A stretch of DNA of 11,191 bases from JBFILW01 sp041612005. GTDB taxonomy: Bacteria; Gemmatimonadota; Gemmatimonadetes; Palauibacterales; Palauibacteraceae. The notes under the pieces are model-generated. The model saw nothing but the letters and a program-made list of their open reading frames with translations. It made no database searches and was not told where the DNA came from. Location: positions 1 to 11,191 of the forward strand of contig JBFILW010000084.1 in assembly GCA_041612005.1 (NCBI GenBank), given 5' to 3'. This document shows, piece after piece, positions 6,252 through 11,191 of the stretch (position 1 is its first letter; the number at the start of each line of letters is the position of its first letter). The position numbers and the translations under genes are program-made.

Positions 6252-7649
6252 GTGAAGGTCCTGTTCGTCACCGGGAAGTTGGCCGAGGGGACGCTCCGTC
6301 GGACCCTCGAGGCGATGGCGCCCAACTTCGCCTACGAGGTGGCGGTCATGAAGATCACCGTCGCCGCGCTCATGACGCCCAAGTGGATCGCCAAGTTCTT
6401 GGAACCACCACGGGACACGACACTCATCCTCATCCCGGGGCTCTGCAGCGGTGACCTCGAGGTGTTGGCGAGGGCCACGGGCGTGCAGGTGGAGCGAGGC
6501 CCCGAGGACCTGCGGGATCTCCCGGAATACTTCGGACTGGCAGCGGTGCGCCGCCGCTACGGCGACTATGACATCCGGATTCTGGCGGAGATCAACAACG
6601 TCCCGTCGCTGGACCAGGCGGAGATTCACCGGATGGCACAGCAGTATCGCGAGCAGGGAGCGGACATCATCGACCTCGGTTGCACCCCGGGCCAGGAGTT
6701 CCCCGAGCTCGGCAGCACGGTGCGCTCGCTCCGCTCCGAAGGGCTCGAGGTCAGCATCGACACCTTCGACCCCGGCGAGATCCGGACGGCCGTGGACGCC
6801 GGGGCGGGGTGGGTGCTGAGCGTGAATCGGTCGAACCTGGCGGTCGCCCGAGACCTCGACGCGACGGTCGTCGCCATCCCCGACCTCGGTGAGGGGTTGG
6901 AGACCCTGGAACCCACACTCGAGGCGCTCGACGCGTGGGGTACTCCCTACATGATCGATCCGATCCTCGAGCCGATAGGCATCGGCTTCGCGGAGTCGCT
7001 ATGCCGGTACGCCGAGGTCCGGCGGCGCTATCCGGACGCGGAGATGCTGATGGGGACTGGCAACGTCACCGAGCTCACAGCTGCGGATACGACGGGAGTC
7101 AACGCGCTCCTGATCGGATTCTGTCAGGAGCTGGGTATTCGTTCCGTCCTGACCACGCAGGTGATCGAGTGGGCGCGCGGCGTGGTGCAGGAGATCGACA
7201 TCGCGCGGCGACTCATGCACTACGCGGTCCGCGAGCGCCAGGTCCCCAAGCACCTGGATGACCGGCTTCTCACGATCCATGACCCAGAAGTCCTCGCGTA
7301 CAGCGAGGGCGAGCTGCGGGCGCTCCAGGCTGAGCTGACCGACCCGAACTATCGCATCTTCACCGACGAGACTTGGATCTACGTCTTCAACAGCGAACGT
7401 TTCGTGAAAGGGCAGCACATTCAGGAGGTGTTCCGGCAGCTCGACGTAGACGAGGCAAGCCACGCCTTCTATCTGGGAAAGGAGCTGATGAAGGCACGGA
7501 TTGCCCTGGACCTCGGCAAGACGTATCGGCAGGAGGGGGCCCTCAAATGGGGGTACATCCCTTCCTCGGCCGAGGTGGCCGACAGCGTCGAGCTCACCCA
7601 GCGGGCAAAGCGCTCGCGCGCGACCCCGGAGCGTGGCGAACTCCCGTGA
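6252..7649 (+). CDS. archaeal-type dihydropteroate synthase-related protein (DUF6513 + pterin-binding + C-terminal domain)
   Basis: This 465-residue protein belongs to the DHPS-related family of archaea that lack ordinary DHPS, also found in bacterial H4MPT clusters. Residues 1 to about 105 are an N-terminal domain (MKVLFVTGKLAEGTLRRTL; IPGLCSGD at 61-68). The pterin-binding TIM-barrel region follows: LAEINNVPS (111-119) corresponds to the DHPS Asn strand, IIDLGCTPG (139-147) to the D-x-G-x-x-x-x-x-G strand, and VSIDTF (167-172) to S-V-D-T. MGTGNVTEL (267-275) is strongly characteristic. Residues from about 350 on (IFTDETWIYVFN; ALKWGYIPS) form the small C-terminal domain these proteins share with a cyanobacterial family. 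It probably couples 6-hydroxymethyl-dihydropterin diphosphate to beta-RFAP. The start is GTG, without a clear Shine-Dalgarno site, 25 bp after pcd; the stop overlaps pabB (GTGA). Confidence 0.88.
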   Translation: MKVLFVTGKLAEGTLRRTLEAMAPNFAYEVAVMKITVAALMTPKWIAKFLEPPRDTTLILIPGLCSGDLEVLARATGVQVERGPEDLRDLPEYFGLAAVRRRYGDYDIRILAEINNVPSLDQAEIHRMAQQYREQGADIIDLGCTPGQEFPELGSTVRSLRSEGLEVSIDTFDPGEIRTAVDAGAGWVLSVNRSNLAVARDLDATVVAIPDLGEGLETLEPTLEALDAWGTPYMIDPILEPIGIGFAESLCRYAEVRRRYPDAEMLMGTGNVTELTAADTTGVNALLIGFCQELGIRSVLTTQVIEWARGVVQEIDIARRLMHYAVRERQVPKHLDDRLLTIHDPEVLAYSEGELRALQAELTDPNYRIFTDETWIYVFNSERFVKGQHIQEVFRQLDVDEASHAFYLGKELMKARIALDLGKTYRQEGALKWGYIPSSAEVADSVELTQRAKRSRATPERGELP

Positions 7650-9091
7650 GCAGGCCGCACATCGAGGACCTGCGGCCGCCGCCAGACCCCGTGGCTGCCG
7701 CGGAACGGTTTCTAGATCTCCCGCATCTGCTCCTGCTCGAGAGCCAGCCGGGCTTCGGCCGTGTTGGTCGATACTCCTTCCTGTCCGCGGATCCATTCCT
7801 CGTGCTCCGCAGCAAGGGGCAGATGGTCGAGGAGATCGACGCCTTCGGGTCCACGCGGCGCAGCGACGATCCATTCGAGGTGTTGCGCCGACACCTGGCA
7901 GAGCTCGTGACGGAGTCCGTGCCGGATCTTCCACCCTTCCAAGGGGGCGCAGCTGGCTACTTCGGCTACGACTTGTGTCATCACCTCGAACGCCTCCCGC
8001 GACCGCGGTACGACGACTTGGATCTACCGGACATGGATCTCGGGCTGTACGACTGGGTTCTGGCCTGGGATCACGTCGCTGGTTGCGCGTGGCTCGTCTC
8101 CACCGGGCTCCCCGATTCCGCGGGCGGACGTGGCGGGAAGCGAGCGATGTCGCGTGCCTGCTGGGTCAAGGAGCGACTGTCCGGCGCGCCGAGAAGTCCG
8201 TGCAAGCCCACGGCGGCACCGGCAAGTCCGACTGACGGCCCGCCCGAGTTCCCCCTCGACCGAGTCCCCGGAGTGGTTTCCAACTTCGAGCGCGAGGCCT
8301 ATGTCGCAGCCGTTGGGAGGGGCATCGAGTACATCCTCGCCGGTGACATTTTTCAGACCAACCTCTCGCAGCGTCTGGCGGCCCAATGGCGCGCGCCCCC
8401 GCTCGACCTGTATCGCCGATTGAGGCTGGTAAACCCAGCGCCATTCGCCGCGTATTACGACACCGGGCTGACGACCGTCGTGAGCGCCTCGCCCGAGCGG
8501 TTCCTGAAGGCGACGCACGGATCGGTGGAAACCCGCCCCATCAAAGGCACGCGGCCGCGGGGCTACACTCCCGAACACGACATGACGCTCGCAGGCTCGC
8601 TGCAGGCAAGCGAGAAGGACCGGGCGGAAAACGTGATGATCGTGGACTTGCTTCGGAATGATCTGTCGCGCGTGTGCCGGGAGCACACGGTCCAGGTGTC
8701 GGAACTTTGCGTCCTGGAACGCTTCGCCACGGTCCATCACCTGGTCTCGACAGTGGTCGGAGAGCTCCGCTCCGGCGCCACCCCGATCGATCTGCTGCGG
8801 GCCGCATTCCCTGGCGGCTCAGTCACGGGTGCTCCCAAGATCCGCGCCATGGAGATCATCGCGGAGTTGGAGCCCACGCACCGTAACGTCTACTGTGGCG
8901 CGATCGGCTATCTGGGCTTCGACCAATCGATGGACACGAACATCGCAATCCGCACGGTCATTCTCGAGCGGGACGGTCGGGCCTGTTTCCAGGTGGGGGG
9001 CGCCGTCGTGGCGGATTCGGACCCGGAAGGAGAGTACCAAGAGACGCTCGACAAGGCACACGGGCTCCTCGCGGCGCTGACGCCGGCATGA
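7646..9091 (+). CDS. pabB: aminodeoxychorismate synthase component I
   Basis: The enzyme aminates chorismate to 4-amino-4-deoxychorismate using ammonia from PabA. In 481 residues it shows GGAAGYFGYDL (100-110), DIFQTNLSQR (234-243), RPIKGTRPRG (297-306), EKDRAENVMIVDLLRNDL (323-340), FPGGSVTGAPK (388-398) and GAIGYLGF (418-425). The P-I-K-G-T block carries Lys300; ADC synthases have Lys here while anthranilate synthases have Ala, which separates PabB from TrpE. A Pro/Ala/Ser-rich linker (about 178-205) joins the two halves. The GTG at 7646 overlaps the DHPS stop (GTGA) and gives a family-sized protein. The neighbours pabA and pabC complete the p-aminobenzoate pathway, and the product would feed MptG, encoded at the right edge. 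Confidence 0.93.
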   Translation: MSRPHIEDLRPPPDPVAAAERFLDLPHLLLLESQPGFGRVGRYSFLSADPFLVLRSKGQMVEEIDAFGSTRRSDDPFEVLRRHLAELVTESVPDLPPFQGGAAGYFGYDLCHHLERLPRPRYDDLDLPDMDLGLYDWVLAWDHVAGCAWLVSTGLPDSAGGRGGKRAMSRACWVKERLSGAPRSPCKPTAAPASPTDGPPEFPLDRVPGVVSNFEREAYVAAVGRGIEYILAGDIFQTNLSQRLAAQWRAPPLDLYRRLRLVNPAPFAAYYDTGLTTVVSASPERFLKATHGSVETRPIKGTRPRGYTPEHDMTLAGSLQASEKDRAENVMIVDLLRNDLSRVCREHTVQVSELCVLERFATVHHLVSTVVGELRSGATPIDLLRAAFPGGSVTGAPKIRAMEIIAELEPTHRNVYCGAIGYLGFDQSMDTNIAIRTVILERDGRACFQVGGAVVADSDPEGEYQETLDKAHGLLAALTPA

Positions 9092-9675
9092 TCCTGATGA
9101 TCGACAACTACGACTCGTTCGTTCACAACCTGGCGCGTTACGTGCGCGAGCTAGGGTGGGAGACCTGTGTGCGTCGAAACGACGCGCTGACCGTGGAGGA
9201 GGCTGCGGACCTACGACCCAGCCACGTCATTGTCTCGCCAGGGCCGTGCACGCCGCGCGAGGCCGGGATTTCCAATGACCTGATTCTCCGGTTGGGGGCG
9301 ACCACCCCGATCCTCGGGGTCTGTCTTGGCCACCAGTGCATCGGTGCGGCGTACGGTGGACGGGTGGTCGCTGCCGAGCGGCCCATGCACGGGAAGACCT
9401 CGCTGATCTACCACGACGGAACCGATGTCTTCACCACCCTCCCGAACCCGTTCTCCGCAACCCGTTACCACTCCCTTCTCGTCGAGCCGGACTCGGTCCC
9501 CCCCTGCCTGACGATCACGGCCTGGACCGCCAGCAAGGAGATCATGGGGCTCAAACATCGTGAGCATCCAGTGATCGGCGTACAGTTCCATCCGGAGTCG
9601 GTCCTGACCGAGTTCGGCTACGAGCTATTGAAGAACTTCCTCCACGGTAGCTGGATGTGCGGCACGTCTGGCTGA
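9088..9675 (+). CDS. pabA: aminodeoxychorismate synthase component II (glutamine amidotransferase)
   Basis: PabA hydrolyses glutamine and passes ammonia to PabB. The 195-residue class I amidotransferase shows IDNYDSFVHN (5-14), VSPGPCTPREAG (49-60), GVCLGHQCIG (77-86) with the nucleophile Cys79, HGKTS (101-105), RYHSL (126-130) and GVQFHPES (164-171) with His168 and Glu170. All catalytic residues are present. The ATG at 9088 overlaps the pabB stop (ATGA). TrpG-type amidotransferases look similar, and such proteins can serve both enzymes, but the position between pabB and pabC argues for pABA synthesis. Its 3' end overlaps pabC by 19 bp. Confidence 0.93.
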   Translation: MILMIDNYDSFVHNLARYVRELGWETCVRRNDALTVEEAADLRPSHVIVSPGPCTPREAGISNDLILRLGATTPILGVCLGHQCIGAAYGGRVVAAERPMHGKTSLIYHDGTDVFTTLPNPFSATRYHSLLVEPDSVPPCLTITAWTASKEIMGLKHREHPVIGVQFHPESVLTEFGYELLKNFLHGSWMCGTSG

Positions 9676-10490
9676 ACGGGAGGCTGGTCTCAGAGGCGGA
9701 CGCACAGATTTCCGTCTTGGACCGGGGGTTTACCCTCGGCGACGGCCTGTTCGAGACGATGCGGGCCTACGGGAGGCGGGTGTTTCGCTTGACGGACCAT
9801 CTGGATCGCCTGACCCGTTCGGCCAGCCGGATCGGACTGCCGCTGCCCGAGGGTCTCTTCCTGGCCGTGACGGAGACACTCGAGGCCAACCGACTCGACG
9901 AGGCGGCCGTGCGTCTCATGGTGTCCCGTGGACCGTCGCCGCCGGGGCTCCTCCCCTCCCCCGAGCCCACGCCGACGTGCGTCATTACCGCTCGTCCCGC
10001 GCCCCAGCCGCCCGTGACCCTGCGGGCGGCCACGGCCTCGGGTCGGCTCAACGAGCATGCCCCGACGGCGGGGCTCAAGCGCCTCGGGTACCTCGATTCG
10101 ATCGTAGCTGTCATGGAGGCGCAGGCAGCGGGACACGATGACGCGCTCCTCCACGATACCGCAGGCCATGTGGCAGAGGCAACGGCCAGCAACATCTTCG
10201 TGCTTGCGGAAGGGATCCTGCGCACGCCGCCCACGAGCTGCGGAATTCTCGCGGGCATTACCCGTGCGGCCGTGCTGGAGATCGCCAGCGCTCTTGACGC
10301 GCCTGCAACCGAAGAATCGATTGACCCCGACACCCTGAGCACGGCCGAGGAGGCGTTCCTGACGAGCTCGCTACGCGAGGTGGTACCTCTCACCGCGGTC
10401 GATGGTCGCTCCATCGGGCGAGGGATGCCCGGACCGCTGACGCGCAAGATCCAGCAATCGTATGCGGATCTCGTGCGTCGCGAAGACTAG
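9657..10490 (+). CDS. pabC: aminodeoxychorismate lyase / class IV PLP aminotransferase-fold enzyme
   Basis: PabC removes pyruvate from 4-amino-4-deoxychorismate, giving p-aminobenzoate. The 277-residue protein has the fold-type IV PLP pattern: LDRGFTLGDGLFETM (21-35), LKRLGYLDS (140-148) with the PLP Lys141, EATASNIFVL (174-183) with Glu174, and GILAGITRAAVLEIA (196-210). The start is GTG 9657, overlapping pabA by 19 bp, and VWLNGRLV directly after it is the usual N-terminus. Branched-chain and D-amino acid aminotransferases share the fold and cannot be excluded from motifs alone; placement after pabB and pabA is the main argument. It is the only PLP enzyme in the window. A 47-bp gap follows before the DUF447 gene. 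Confidence 0.88.
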   Translation: MRHVWLNGRLVSEADAQISVLDRGFTLGDGLFETMRAYGRRVFRLTDHLDRLTRSASRIGLPLPEGLFLAVTETLEANRLDEAAVRLMVSRGPSPPGLLPSPEPTPTCVITARPAPQPPVTLRAATASGRLNEHAPTAGLKRLGYLDSIVAVMEAQAAGHDDALLHDTAGHVAEATASNIFVLAEGILRTPPTSCGILAGITRAAVLEIASALDAPATEESIDPDTLSTAEEAFLTSSLREVVPLTAVDGRSIGRGMPGPLTRKIQQSYADLVRRED

Positions 10491-10524
10491 GTCGCACCAG
10501 AGCTCTCGATCTTGCGCCCTTCGT

Positions 10525-10530
10525 GGAGAG
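10525..10530 (+). promoter_or_regulatory. ribosome-binding site for the DUF447 gene
   Basis: GGAGAG lies 7 nt before ATG 10538 and overlaps an alternative GTG at 10523. It favours the ATG as start. Confidence 0.6.
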
Positions 10531-10537
10531 AGCCGTC

Positions 10538-11089
10538 ATGATCATCGAGCAGATCCTCACGACCATGGATGTCGACGGCAACGTGAATTTCGCGCCAATG
10601 GGAGTCGAGTGGGGCGACGAGGAGATCATCATCAAGCCGTACAAAGAGACGACGACCTATCCCAACCTGAAGGCGACCGGCGTTGCCGTCGTCAACATCA
10701 CCGACAACGTGCTCTACATTGCCCGGGGAGCGATCTCGAAGCCCCAGTTTCCCTGGCATGCCGCGCACATCGTGAAGGGCGCCGTCATCGAGGACGCGTG
10801 CTCGTGGCGGGAGGTCGAGGTGCGTGGCGTGGACGAGAGTCAGGATCGGACCCGGTTCACCACCCGGGTGGTTCACCGCGGCTTCAAGAGAGAGTTCGTC
10901 GGTTTCAACCGGGCGCGCCATGCGGTGCTGGAGGCGGCGATCCTCGCGACGCGCATTCGCTTCCTGCGCCGCAACCATATCGTCTCAGAGTTCGAGCGCC
11001 TGCAGATCATCGTCGACAAGACTGCAGGGTCCCGCGAGCACGAGGCCATGCAGCTGCTCACGGACTACGTGCGAAAAGCGGCCTCGTGA
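10538..11089 (+). CDS. DUF447 family protein of H4MPT clusters (Orf7 type)
   Basis: This 183-residue protein matches the DUF447 family known from methanogens and bacterial H4MPT clusters (Methylobacterium Orf7). Family-like blocks are the start MIIEQILTTMDVDGNVNFAPMG, then PYKETTTYPNLKATGVAVVNITDN (34-57), VVHRGFKREFVGFNRARHAVLEAAILATR (111-139) and a helical C-terminus. Members are thought to have a flavin-reductase-like split barrel and may bind FMN; the reaction is unknown. The Orf7 type has been tied to C1 metabolism by genetics in Methylobacterium. ATG 10538 is chosen because GGAGAG precedes it; a GTG at 10523 would add five residues. Its stop overlaps the GTG of mptG (GTGA), so the two are likely coupled. 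A redox step in H4MPT synthesis is a reasonable but unproven guess. Confidence 0.9.
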   Translation: MIIEQILTTMDVDGNVNFAPMGVEWGDEEIIIKPYKETTTYPNLKATGVAVVNITDNVLYIARGAISKPQFPWHAAHIVKGAVIEDACSWREVEVRGVDESQDRTRFTTRVVHRGFKREFVGFNRARHAVLEAAILATRIRFLRRNHIVSEFERLQIIVDKTAGSREHEAMQLLTDYVRKAAS

Positions 11090-11191
11090 CGACCGTTTGG
11101 GTGGAGGCGCCCGCTCGACTGCATCTCGGGCTGATCGACCTGCGGGGTGACTTGGGACGGCGATTCGGTGGTCTGGGCGCCGCCCTCGTGC
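11086..11191 (+). CDS. mptG: beta-ribofuranosylaminobenzene 5'-phosphate synthase, N-terminus (partial; Orf4)
   Basis: The frame from GTG 11086 is open to the window edge and encodes 35 residues. It shows VEAPARLHLGLIDL followed by GRRFGGLGAAL, the hallmark N-terminus of beta-RFAP synthase, a GHMP-kinase-superfamily protein. The enzyme condenses p-aminobenzoate with PRPP, releasing CO2 and PPi, as the first committed step of H4MPT synthesis. GTG overlaps the stop of the DUF447 gene. No separate Shine-Dalgarno site is visible, so translational coupling is likely. Everything beyond residue 35 lies outside the window. The find ties the upstream pabABC genes directly to H4MPT synthesis. Confidence 0.9.
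   Translation, partial: MTTVWVEAPARLHLGLIDLRGDLGRRFGGLGAALV

Noticed and set aside
7373..7645. Upstream extension of the pabB frame
   Set aside because: It lies inside the DHPS-related gene and reads as low-complexity sequence; GTG 7646 gives a normal PabB.
10502..10533. GCTCTC/GAGAGC inverted repeat that could hide the DUF447 ribosome-binding site
   Set aside because: Only 6 bp of stem with a 20-nt loop; such pairs are expected by chance in GC-rich DNA.

Overview
The window is a GC-rich bacterial gene cluster for making the archaeal-type C1 carriers tetrahydromethanopterin (H4MPT) and methanofuran/methylofuran. The evidence is family-level recognition of a near-continuous set of genes known to travel together in methylotrophic bacteria and methanogens: a CitG-like protein, a HisA-like protein, an MfnD-like ATP-grasp ligase, MfnF, MfnE, MfnB, a pterin-4a-carbinolamine dehydratase, an archaeal-type dihydropteroate synthase-related protein, a DUF447 protein and the start of beta-RFAP synthase (MptG). 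Bacterial pabB, pabA and pabC are built into the same run. Shine-Dalgarno sites, frequent GTG starts and 4-nt ATGA/GTGA overlaps indicate a bacterium. The host is probably a methylotroph or formaldehyde/formate oxidiser from a high-GC lineage (Proteobacteria, NC10 or Rokubacteria-like are all possible); the sequence alone does not settle which. No C1-transfer enzymes (Fae, MtdB, Mch, Fhc) lie inside the window; they are presumably elsewhere.

Layout. 2-67: last codons of an unidentified gene. 64-909 (+): CitG-like protein. 906-about 1061: a possible relic. 994-1728 (-): HisA-like TIM barrel. 1744-4383 (+): methanofuran block mfnD-like, mfnF, mfnE. 4338-5054 (-): mfnB, convergent with and overlapping mfnE. 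5085-11191 (+): a long collinear run of SDR, pcd, DHPS-related protein, pabB, pabA, pabC, DUF447 protein and mptG (cut by the window edge). Coding density is close to 100%. No tRNA, rRNA, CRISPR, insertion sequence or stretch above 300 bases without a gene was seen.

How the genes fit together. PabB/PabA/PabC would make p-aminobenzoate. MptG condenses it with PRPP to give beta-RFAP. The DHPS-related protein would join beta-RFAP to the dihydropterin. The SDR, the pterin dehydratase, the DUF447 protein, the CitG-like protein and the HisA-like protein are candidates for unassigned late steps (ribitol formation, alpha-ribosylation, reduction to the tetrahydro form). MfnB makes the furan phosphate, MfnE pyrophosphorylates the aminomethylfuran, MfnF couples it to the glutamyl-tyramine/tyrosine unit, and the ATP-grasp enzyme adds glutamate. 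The most interesting points are an SDR that lacks the usual catalytic Tyr (and probably Ser and Asn), two single-gene inversions with 15- and 30-bp head-to-head spacers, and a truncated or frameshifted ATGA-coupled mini-ORF at one inversion edge.
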